Assembly: GCA_027604705.1 (NCBI GenBank)
Contig: JADHYV010000080.1
Location: 1-64,000 of the forward strand
Length of the DNA stretch: 64,000 nucleotides
Direction of reading: 5' to 3'
Source of the DNA: Allomyces arbusculus
Taxonomy: Eukaryota; Blastocladiomycota; Blastocladiomycetes; Blastocladiales; Blastocladiaceae
Positions within the stretch are counted from its first letter, which is position 1; each line of letters opens with the position of its first letter. The position numbers and the translations under genes were made by a program. This document shows positions 22,860-32,966 of this stretch, piece by piece. Under the pieces are notes generated by a model. The model searched no databases. It was given only the letters and a program-made list of their open reading frames with translations, and had not been told where the DNA came from.

Positions 22860-23800
22860 TTCAATATTGTTGTCTCATTGGACTGCTCCAGGCAATGATG
22901 CCAGGGCTCTGAAATCATCGAATCACCAAGCACGAGTACTTGATCTTGTGTGTATCTGGTCAACGTGAAGTATGGCGTATGGGTGTCGGTGAAACATCAT
23001 TTACCAAAACCGTCTTGTGCTGGTGGTCGTAAATGGCATTAGGGGAGCTAAGAAGCGCGTCAAACTCCAATTTTGCCGGTCGGTCATAATCACAAACCTT
23101 CCTAATGATAGAAATGAGCAGCGTCCGAATCGCGACGAAGCTGCAGCCAGGCCCACCATTATTATATGGTCGCCAAATACATTTCGTGTGAAAGAGCTTC
23201 AAATGAGCGTATTTCCAGGGGCGTTTGGTCCTGCCGCGGCCGAATGATTGGATCCCCATAGCTCTCTTCTCCCGCTCTGTCACAACGGGTGCGGTCGGGA
23301 ACAAGTGGCCCCATTGGCATGACAAGGTCCCATTGGCATGACAGTGGGCCGAGATCAGAGTGGTCGAAGAGCGACAGGGTGAAGACGAACGAGGAGCATT
23401 CATTAGCCTTGAGTTTTCTCGAGCAAAAGCTGTTGGTGTACCAATTGCACCAACACCTGATCAAAGGCAGTAATGCTGGATTTACACATAAACAAAAGCA
23501 ACTGCACGGACTGCACAACCGAGTTCAACCACCTCGAGCTGGCCCCGCTCCTTCCCTGAATTCTCCCCCCTCGATCAGCTCCCGCACTTCTAGCCAACGA
23601 GCCTTTCGGCAACCCAACAACTTGCGCACGCTGTTGCGACGCTCGAAGATCACCGACCCCACGTCTCGATCTGCACCACCACAGTCACGACGCCCTTGGC
23701 TGCACGCGCGCGTGCAAGCACTTCCATGCCGCTCTGAGCGTCTGCCAGACGCTCCGATATTTCCGATCCGTATGTTACTCTCTACTTGCGCGCGCGCTCT
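22860..23800. other. No supported gene
   Basis: A spaced direct repeat CCCATTGGCATGACA occurs twice (about 23311 and 23328). Otherwise only short, unconvincing ORFs. Confidence 0.4.
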
Positions 23801-23880
23801 TGCCGTCACGATGGACCAATTCACGCAGCCCGCGAGTGCGTGTCAGTGCTGCCATGTCCAATGCGAGATCCACGTGATGG

Positions 23881-24540
23881 ATCACAATGGCTCTAGCCGT
23901 TTCGTGCACTGTGATTCGCGATCTCCTGAAAGCGCAGGGCATCAGGGTGTCGCCCGGCATGAAGCAGGCCTGGAAGTGGGCCGAAATGCAGGCCGAGGCG
24001 CGTGCCAATGCCAAACTGAAACCTTTCCGGATCCCGCGTGATGGCATGCCGAGCAACAGATCTTGGGCCCCGGGAACCTGCCCCGCACGCCGGATTTATG
24101 GCTACCCGTGCATCCGTCGCCGTGCAACTGGGTACGCTCGAGCGTCGGATGGTTTAACGAGTCGGTCGCGATTATTCGGATCACACTGACTGCGATGATG
24201 CTGTCAATTCCAGGCACAAATGTCCTATACCGACGAGGACCCCCACCCGGTCAAGAAAGCCGTCGACGGCGACGTCCGGTTGCTCATCGAGATGTTGAAC
24301 ATAGGTAACATGCCGCGCGTCGGCGCGCTCTCGCTCAAGACCGTGAAGCGGTGGTACGTGCCGCCGTTTGCATGGACGCCGACCGCCGAGATCCGCGTCG
24401 TGCTCATGATGACGGGCGTGCCGCCAGCTGTCTTTGCCGCACTTTGCCGTGTTCATGGCACGTCCGTTCGCGCCCGTCGCAATCGAGCTGATCATGGACA
24501 AGCAGCCCTACTTTCTCGTGTACTATGGCGCCGGATGATG
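23881..24540 (+). pseudogene. Unrecognised gene or remnant
   Basis: Natural-looking protein in changing frames: MALAVSCTVIRDLLKAQGIR and MKQAWKWAEMQAEARANAK (from 23887), MSYTDEDPHPVKKAVDGDVR and LLIEMLNIGNMPRVGALSLK (24220-24400), then MARPFAPVAIELIMDKQPYF (about 24455-24520, a different frame). A short intron around 24130-24215 is possible. The frame change near 24430 and a stop at about 24535 point to decay or a badly resolved exon. The family is not recognised. Confidence 0.35.
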
Positions 24541-25346
24541 GCGAACGGCGCGCTGAAGTGGTTTGGCGAGCACGTTGTACAACACGCGTCGAAAACCGAA
24601 ACCTTCGGCATCCATCGACGCGGATTGCACGGCAACGCGGGGAAGAGATGGCACTGGTAGGAAGTGAACTTGGAGTCGTTATTGCATCACCTAACGGCGC
24701 GATTTGGATGCGAGGGTTGCACGGGCAATCGCAAATGACATTGACGTGCTCGCTTGATGAGGTTGGCGCTTGACTCGCTCTCGGGCCGCGAGCGCCGGGC
24801 CGCTGAGGGCGCACACGACGGTGCTGAGCGCACACGACGGTGCTCGACGTCCTTGGCATTTCAACTCGACGCGGTCATGTGTGAATGACGCACGTGTTCG
24901 TCTCTTTGTCGGCCCACGAAATGAAGAATGCAACTTCAAGCAGCGCTTCAGCTCTGAGCGGTGGCCAAACGACGGGCCACTGCGCGCAAAGGGCAATCGT
25001 TCACGGGGGCCAGCCGTCGCTCGATCAGACGCGTCCGAGGCCCGTCCTGCACGCGACCAGTCGCTGCACCAGGTCCTGCACGCCCACCGTCACGCAACCC
25101 CCGGCCACTCCACACGCCGCGCAATCGGCACGAAGGCACCTGTTCCCACCAGCACCGTTGCCGCGCTGCGGCCCTTCGCGTTGCCCGCATCGACACCAGC
25201 GAATACCGCGGCGCCCCCGTGGACCGGCAACAACCGCGACCGCTCCGCTCCGCACCTAACCCGTCCCACAGATCGCACCGCGCCCCCGACGACTCTCTCC
25301 GCGCTCAGCAGCGAACTCGCGCGTACGATCGCTTCGCCACAGCACC
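24541..25346. other. Intergenic, 5' of the GPCR gene
   Basis: No gene seen. The block GCGCACACGACGGTGCT is repeated twice in tandem at 24807-24842. Confidence 0.4.
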
Positions 25347-28300
25347 ATGCGCGCCGCACACGCTGAGGGGGGCAGCGAGGGGGCCAGCGTGCGTCGTCGC
25401 CAACGACGTGGCCGCACCGATGCAACGGCCGCACGAACGGCAATTGTTCTCTTGGCCACAGTGACCGCGCTTCTCCTGCCCGCGGCTATCGCACCATGGA
25501 TCCAAACGCGCGTCGAGGCCGCACAGTTTACCATTGGTGTCGTGATGCCGACGAACCACCCCGGTCCGTGCCTCTTCTTGCTGCACAATCTGCCCGACTT
25601 GCGCTGACCCACACCTTCCTCTTGTAGCCGTCGGCGGCATTTCGACGCAAATCAACAATGTCATCCAAGCCGCCGCCGTACAGGCTGCCTCGCTCGATAC
25701 GGCCAACTCCTACACATTTTTGCCTGTCGACTCGGGGTTCACACAGGCGCGCGGCGTCGCTGCGATGTACCAGGCCATGGGCAACGGGTCCGTCGCGATT
25801 ATTGGTGAGTTGAGCTCGCAAATCTCGCTAGCGATTGCGCTCGCCGCGAACCGGTACAAGTTGTGGCAGTGTTCGGGCGCGTCAACGTCGAGGTACTTTC
25901 CATTCAGCAAACAGACACGCAATGAGGCAGGATTACTGACCGATGAGTGATTTGTAGCGCGCTGAGTGACAAGGGCAATTTCCCGTACTTCTTTCGCACG
26001 ATCCAGGTGAGTATTTCGCTCAGATAGAAATTGAACCCTACGTTGCACTCACCACGATTCGTAACGCTTTGTCTAGGATGACCCGCAGCAGGGCGTCGCC
26101 ATGGCCTACTTTTTGCAGTCCATGGGCTGGAAGTCGGTCAACACGCTGTCAAGTTCCGATTCTGTATGATCATACTCTTCATGTCGATCGTCTTCGGGGT
26201 TCTATTGCTCATCGCCATCCTGACTCGTGTAGTATGGCCAATCGAGTATGTGGGAACGCCCTTTCGGTACGTCTGTTCGACTTTCACTGACCCTTTCTGC
26301 CCGCCCTGATAGTTTCTTCGAGCTTCATGACCGCGGCCACAGCACTGGGCATCGATGTGGTTTCGAATCAAGTCTTTTCGCTGACCGCGACCGACTACAC
26401 GTTTCAGCTCAAGGCCATTGCCGAGTCCGGGTCCAACATCATTGTCTACGTGGGCGTGCCCGACAATGCCGTCGCGGTCCTGCGACAAGCAGGGACCATG
26501 GGCCTGCTCACCTCGCATTACGCGTGGGTTGGGCCCGACGCGCTCGGGCTCTACTTTGGGTCGGTCACCCTCAACACTGCGCAGACGGCCGCCGATAACG
26601 CGCTCGTCAATGGCTTTCTCTACGTTTATCCGCGGCAAAATGGGCAGAATGCGCAGTATGCGGCGTTGCAGGCGCAGTACCGCACCGCCGTGGGTGGGAG
26701 TGCGGTCGTGGACTCGGTGCCGTACGGCATCGCGTATGCGGATTGCGTCAGGGCCATGGTGCTCGGGATCAAGCGGCTCGTCGGGGTGTATGGGGCCGCG
26801 GCGGTGCAGACGGGGACGCACTCGGCGACACTCGCTGACTTCCTCGCCCCGTTTTCGGGCGCGTCGGGCGACGTGACGTTTGATAATGCTGGGAACCGGC
26901 AAGGGTACACCCTTGATTCAACACAGCCCGCTCATGCTCGATACTGACATTTCTCTACCAACACCACCGTAGCGTCTTTGACGTGATGAACATTTGGAAC
27001 GGCACCACGAGCACCGTCTATTCGATCCAGACCAACCACTCTGTCTTGCCCGTCGCCGCGCCCAAGTTCCTGTCGGGCACATCGACCGTCCCCGCCGACC
27101 GACCGCAACAAACCATTCTCTACCCGCAGTGGACCGACGCCGGCGTCCAAGTCTTGGCGGCGCTGCGCATACTCTCAATTATCTGGTTCCTCGCATCGCT
27201 CACATACACGTTTGTGCGTCGGCACCAACCCGTCGTGAAAAACTTGTCGTTTCCGTTCCTCGCGAGCATCACGGTCGGGTGTGCCTTGGTGCTCGTGTCC
27301 GAGTTTTTGGTCGTCGACGTGCCAACGCGGTTCTCGTGCCATGGCGCCGCTTGGATCTTCACGATGGGGTATGAGCTCGTATTGGCGTCGGCGGCCGTCA
27401 AGACGTTCCGCGTCTACAAGATCTTTGGTACGTACTTGATGGTTCTCGTAATTTGGGAGGTACTGACCTAAATTACGGATGCGCAACAAACAGACAACAA
27501 GGCGCTCGCCAAGCTGAAAAACATTTCGAATCGCGCGCTCTTTTCGAAGATTGCCGCCGTCATGGCGGTGCAGGTGCTCGTATTTGCCATTTGGGTCGGC
27601 GTCGCGCCCCGGTGGCCCGAACTCGTCAGCACCAAGCTCTACTTGTCGTACGCGTGCAAACAGGACAACGATACCGCGTACCTTGTGGTACTTGCCGTGT
27701 CGCTGGCCTACAACATCGGAATCCTGCTCACCGTGTGCTTTTTCGCGTACAAGGTGGGGCCGGGTGCTTGGTTGCTGGGTTTGGATGACGGCTCACGACA
27801 GCATGGTTTGTTTAGACGCGCAACGTGATGAGCAGTTTCCGCGAGACATCGTTCATCTTGTATACGGGTACTTCCTCGTTTCTGGTCGGCTACCCCCCGA
27901 GACAGACTTGCTGACGATTCGTTTGCTCCAATCTAGCCCAAGTGCGGATTTTCATCGTTGGCTGGCAATTAATTCGTGCCCAAATTTCGGGCCTCACTCA
28001 CCACATCGCACATTTAGAACATTTTCCTGACGGGGATTCTCGCCTTACTCCTGACACTCATCCCGTTCACTGACTTTGCCCTCGGTACGGCCATCTCACC
28101 ACCATTGCCCGACTCTTCACGCGTACTTGCGCTCATTCCCGCCCCATCAAAATAAAGGCGCCTACTACGTCCGCGCGGTACTCGTCCTGTTCGCGACTGT
28201 CTTCGCGCACGGCGCGCTCGTCGGCCGCGTCGCCATCGCGCTCTGGCAACAGCCCGCGAGCGCGTCGCTCAACCAGTTCCCGGAGAGCAACTCCGCATCC

Positions 28301-28969
28301 AAGTCTGTCTTGCAATCGGTCGTGCACTCGCCCCTTGGGGGCAACCCGGCCACGCCCGGCACCGCCGTTGGCGGGAGTACCGCGTTCTCGGCGATCAAGG
28401 GCTCGACCGGTGCTCTCACCGCCACCACCGCGACGCCCGTCGACACTGCCACGATCGTGACCACTGGCCAATTCCCCGTGAAACAGACGTCAAAATGGCT
28501 CGCGCACTGGGTGCGGCATACGATCCACTTGTTCCCGAACGAAGGGATTCTTGCGCTTGTGCCGGACGGCACCGACGCGCGCGGTACCGTCGGCGCTGTC
28601 CTGCGGCTCACCGTGACCCAGTTTGACCCAGAACCACCGGGGGCCGCGGGAATTCCGGCGGTCGAGTTGTTCTGTCACGGCAGCTCGTGGCTCGTGCAGA
28701 TGGAGCATCGCGACATGCATTCGGCGTGGGTCGCGAAGTTGGCGGCGGTCGCAAAGGCGAGCGCGTCGTCGATGGGGCGGAACAGTGCGTCGGGGCGGAA
28801 GGGGACGGGTGGGGGTGGTGGGCGACTGCGGCCGCCGTCGAGGACGGGCACAGTCGCGGTGTCCGGGTCCCTGGTCGCGTCGCCGAGTAGCGTCATGGCG
28901 GCGGCGGGACTGCCAAGTCCGGGATCGCCGGCGAAAACGGAGTCGTCGGCGTTGATGGGTGGGAAGTGA
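25347..28969 (+). CDS. Class C G-protein-coupled receptor (GABA-B-like)
   Basis: Predicted cell-surface receptor: a bacterial-type ligand-binding domain followed by seven membrane helices. Exons: 25347-25563, 25628-25892, 25958-26006, 26077-26163, 26233-26266, 26313-26904, 26973-27427, 27494-27753, 27816 to about 27866, 28018-28084, 28158-28969; about 962 residues. After a hydrophobic leader (AIVLLATVTALLLPAAIA) comes the ligand domain: FTIGVVMP, AIIGELSSQISLAIALAANR, LWQCSGAS, FFRTIQDDPQQGVAMA, and LVNGFLYVYPRQNG. The helices run from LAALRILSIIWFLASLTYTF to AYYVRAVLVLFATVFAHGAL, with the class C end-of-TM5 motif FFAYKTRNV. A long Ser/Thr/Gly tail follows. One junction fails by one base: exon 9 reads TATACGGGTACTT, one G too many for a clean GT donor in phase. 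The decayed copy at 35-37 kb has the expected length, so either a recent insertion or a sequencing error is likely. Ligand unknown. Confidence 0.85.
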
Positions 28970-29423
28970 GAGGTGGAGAAAACTAAGGGTGGGACTTGAA
29001 TTGAGATGTGAGAGGAGGAGAAGACGGACTTGATCGTAGGTAGCGATTGGTATCGGTATGTGGAAATGGTCACGCAGTATCCGGGGTGTAATCGAGCGCA
29101 AAGGAACGTTTTATTAGTTGGAAGTGGTCCTCATTTATTGGTGTTTCGCGCGCGACCTCTGGCTGCCTCTCGCGAAGAAGCTCTCACCGCTACTGCGTCT
29201 ATTCAAGCTGTCACGGACAATTCAATAATCGAGAGCCGGATAAGGGGTCACCATCACGCTACACACACACATGTGAGTGCTTTTTCATCCGGTGTAAACG
29301 GGCCGGAACGACAGCGATGCCAGCTTGGGGTAAAATGAATGACATGTTGTACACGCAAAAGCCGATTCAAAGCGTGCCGGGACCCGCCCAGGACCAAAAC
29401 AAATCCAAAAAGATGGACTCGTA

Positions 29424-31049
29424 TCACAACACCAGCGATGACGGCATGGCCGTCGGCGCCACAGCCGTCAGCGATATGGCGCGGCGCCGGCGAGGGATTG
29501 CGCCACTACCGGTCTCGGGTTTGGTCGGCGACGCCAAAATGGGCCGACGTGGTGGCTGCACAGCCGCGGGGGAACCAGACACGGGCCGGCTTGTCGTGCG
29601 GCAGGTGCACGGGGAGATGGATGCGCCAGCGGTGGAGGGTGTGCGGCGCGTAGCGGTACTGCAGACGGAAGGAACTGGCAACCGGTTCGCGGTGGGGGTC
29701 GTGGGAGCATCGTTGGCGCGCAAATCGACCGGCAGAGGGCACGGTTCGGGCACGGCGGTGCGCGACGTGAGCAGCGGCCTTGCCGCATCGGTGACGGCCA
29801 CGGTAGCCGAACCTACTCGTGATTCCGGTCGAGGAACCACAGCCGTCCGGGAAATCGTCGGCACAAAGGCCCGACTGGTCACGGTCCGCGGCATCGCGCT
29901 GAGATCTGGTGCCGTTGCAATCCGACGAATCCTGGCAGGGCTCGCGGCCGGCACTGCCTTCATCCCCGTCCCACCCATCGTGGATGACTTGCCCTTGACC
30001 CCTGGCGACATTCCACGCGAGCGGCGCAGCGCGTCCTGCAGCCACCGCGGATCCACGTTCTCCTTGTCCTGGTACATGCCCCACACGTCCCACGTGTGCT
30101 TCTCGATATCGGCAAAAACCGCAATCGTGCGTCGGCGCTGAATGGTCGCGCGGCGGGCGGGAGAGGGTGCAGGTGCAGCAGGGAGAATGGAGCGAGGGCG
30201 CGCGGGGGTTGCGATAGCGGTCGGGGTCGAAGTCGCCGCGCGGCGGGAGGGGGTCGTGATGATGGTGGAGATGGTCGCACGGCGTGACGGAGTCGCAATG
30301 ACACTCACGGTCGACGGGGTCATCGGTCGGCGCAAAGGGGTTGCAGTGGGCTCAGATGGTGTCGAGCGACGTGCCGAGGTCGCGGCCGGAACTGTGGTCG
30401 TCCGTGCCGCCGACGACGTAGCCGCATCGGCGGTTGCACCAGCAGGATGGCTGGTGGAGAGTGTTGCGGGATTAGCGAGGGACACGCGGACCCTGGGCGC
30501 CGGGATGTGCGACGGCATGGCCGTGCCCAGCAAAGCGTGGGGAGGAGATGCCGGTGGGGCACGAATTTGGGCCGGTGCGACCACGACCCAGTCGTCAATC
30601 TGCGCTGGGCCCAACGGCGGGTCATTATCAGCCATCGTCACGTCGGGGTTTGCGGCTGGTAAAGGGTCAAAGGCGTCGTCGTCGCCAGGCAAGGGCGGGG
30701 TCGCGCGACCCGACCAGGTTTCGGCCTCATGGCTGTCTTGCCCATGGCTGAGATCACCATGGCCAACCCGTGGCACTCGAGTACTCGAGCCCTTTGCGAG
30801 ACGCTTGCGTGGCCGCTGCAAGTCGTCGTCGTCCTCTGTCGCGGGCGACGGGAGCAGGTGCGCACGAGCAACAGTGGACGGTGACGGCGATCGTGGTCGC
30901 TTGCGCGTGTGCACTGCCGATGGCGGCTGGACGGCACGTGGCGGTGAAGTTGTGCCCGAGAGGAGACGTGGACTTGCTGTGGCAGGCGTCGGCAAATGCA
31001 CCGCAGGCAATGTGGTCGTTGGGCATGATGGTGTGACCGTTGCTTCCAT
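29424..31049 (-). CDS. Basic S/T-P-rich protein with a KEN motif (unknown family)
   Basis: Single-exon ORF of 541 residues from ATG 31049, no homologue recognised. Composition is Pro/Ser/Thr/Ala/Arg. Residues about 245-290 contain four sites of the CDK type (TPLRR, TPSRR, TPSRR, TPARP). Residues about 305-335 form the most ordered stretch: RRRTIAVFADIEKHTWDVWG followed by MYQDKENVDPRW, with a KEN box at about 329-331. KEN boxes direct proteins to the APC/C for destruction, so a mitotic regulator or spindle/chromatin factor is a reasonable inference, not a finding. There are bipartite-like basic clusters (RPRKRLAK near residue 80) fitting nuclear location. An acidic patch (EDDDDLQ) precedes it. 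Confidence 0.7.
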   Translation of the reverse strand: MEATVTPSCPTTTLPAVHLPTPATASPRLLSGTTSPPRAVQPPSAVHTRKRPRSPSPSTVARAHLLPSPATEDDDDLQRPRKRLAKGSSTRVPRVGHGDLSHGQDSHEAETWSGRATPPLPGDDDAFDPLPAANPDVTMADNDPPLGPAQIDDWVVVAPAQIRAPPASPPHALLGTAMPSHIPAPRVRVSLANPATLSTSHPAGATADAATSSAARTTTVPAATSARRSTPSEPTATPLRRPMTPSTVSVIATPSRRATISTIITTPSRRAATSTPTAIATPARPRSILPAAPAPSPARRATIQRRRTIAVFADIEKHTWDVWGMYQDKENVDPRWLQDALRRSRGMSPGVKGKSSTMGGTGMKAVPAASPARIRRIATAPDLSAMPRTVTSRAFVPTISRTAVVPRPESRVGSATVAVTDAARPLLTSRTAVPEPCPLPVDLRANDAPTTPTANRLPVPSVCSTATRRTPSTAGASISPCTCRTTSRPVSGSPAAVQPPRRPILASPTKPETGSGAIPRRRRAISLTAVAPTAMPSSLVL

Positions 31050-32765
31050 GCTCTTGCTGGTCGAGCCCTTGCTTGTTGAACGTAGTTGGTCGGCCTTGCG
31101 TCGTGACAGGCGGCCTTGGGTGATCTGAGCGCTGCGGGCCGCCGCTCGTCAAAGAGAGAGAGAACTGGCCAATTTCTCGCGCGCAGGTTCGCGGGCAGGC
31201 CGACGTGCGCTCTCCGCCGCCTGGGCAGCGTGGGATAGACGACGCGGGATGAAGCCGTCGACGCGAGCGCGGCGTGGGTCGGCTTGCTGGCCAACTGGAG
31301 CACCGCGTGCCGGGTCCAAGCAAACGGCGCAGTTAAATGCGCTTGACGCCGTGAATGATTGGTGGTTGCTTGACGGTAGACGCTACACGACCGGATCATG
31401 CCGGAGAGGGCGACGATCGCAGGGGCCAAGTAGCCATCGGTTAGTCTGGTCTGGTTACGTCTGCAAGCATTTCGACATGCAGTCACAGCGAGGTCAGTGG
31501 GCGGAGCACGACGGTGGACTAGAACGGCGCGCGGCCGGACGGGGCACCGGAGGCCTCCACTGCGCAATAAACGTTTCTCGCGAGCGCGCAGCAGCCCTGA
31601 GCACGTCCTCGTCCGTCTGCGATGGGGAGGGCTGCGTCAGCGACAAGCTTGGCTGCGCTTCCCACAGGCACAAATCATGCCGCCGATGGCCCCATAACAG
31701 GCATGAGCATAGGTTCCGTCCCCGCAATGCTATTTTCTGGGCCTGGCGCCGCGCTCTGCTCGTGTCCGTGCATCTTTGAAGCCTCCCCATCGCCAGCCCT
31801 GAAAGTCGTCTGAATCGTGCCAACAGACCTCAGGTTGAAGCGTTCTGGGATCTTTCGCTCCGTGGTTACTGCTATCGCTGTTGTTCTCGCTTGGTCGGGC
31901 CGTTGTCGTCAAATCGTCACATCGGGCTCGTCGCGATGGGGCCGCTGCTGGCGACGGCAGAGCAGTCTGTCTCGCACCCGATCACGCCAAAATCACGCCT
32001 GTCCCGCGCCAGCAAACGACGCGTCTCGGCCGCAAGCTCGGGCAAGTATAATTTCTGTGTTCTCCTCTTCTCCCACTGTCGACCTGGCGGGCGATGAGCG
32101 CGACATTTGCCTTCGACGACGCTCGCTGCGGAGCACACCGGGCGGCGAGCCGCGCGCGCACAACCGTCGTAGCCTGAATCGACGCAATCGTGACCGAAGT
32201 ATCTCGAACCAGCCAATTGTTTGGAACGTGGGCCGAATTTCACAACAACCGACCGAGAGACTGCGCAGAGGGCACGTTGAGCCTCGAGTGCCTTCGCAGG
32301 AATTCGCTGCGAGCGCGCGCGCCCGCCTCGGCGGCAAAGGCTGCTCATTTTCCACGCCGAGGCATTTTGCCTCGTACCGACCCAACCGACCCCAACCGAT
32401 GCAGCGACCAGGCTTGCAAAACATTGCCGCGAGGAATGATCGCCGCCGTGCGCGCGACGGGGCGGGCGCAAGAGGGAATGGGACGACGGAGCCCATGCGC
32501 ACATTAACGCCGCGCGCCCTTGGCCCTCGCCACCCCCGCACCCCCAATCGACGTCGTGGACCTCTCAGCGCACCCTCGCCACCCCCGCGCGCACACCAAC
32601 GCGTCGTGACACCAATTTGGCGCTCGAGATGTGCGAGGCGACGTGGCCCCGACACTCTCCACCGCGACTCACTCGGCTCGGCGGAACTTCTTCTGCGCGA
32701 TGGCTCGCCACAAGCCAGAAAGTGGACAAGTTCAAGCTGGACAGCGCCGAGTGCGCCCGCCCGCG
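31050..32765. other. 1.7 kb between divergent genes, no gene supported
   Basis: Upstream of both the KEN-motif gene (minus) and the secreted repeat gene (plus). ORFs on both strands are arginine-rich frame shadows of GC-rich DNA with no domain or intron logic. Probably promoter sequence for both. Confidence 0.4.
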
Positions 32766-32772
32766 TATAAAA
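32766..32772 (+). promoter_or_regulatory. TATA box of the secreted repeat protein gene
   Basis: TATAAAA in an otherwise GC-rich setting, 195 bases before the ATG, followed by C/T-rich sequence where transcription would start. It is the clearest core promoter in the window. Confidence 0.65.
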
Positions 32773-32966
32773 CCCGGCACTCCCCCGCCGGTCTCACCTC
32801 ACCATCTCAGCCCACCTCCTCTGCCCGTCATCGTGCTCGCTCCTCCACCCAGCACGCGCACCGTCGTCCCGACCGCGCACCCCATAGACCTCTCCTAGAC
32901 CCATAGACTGCTGCGCGGCTCGGTTGAACCGACCTCCACCCTTCTCCACTCACCAAATTCTTCAAC

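Noticed and set aside
31917-32655. 195- and 220-codon minus-strand ORFs
   Set aside because: Arginine-rich, overlapping in different frames, no recognisable features.
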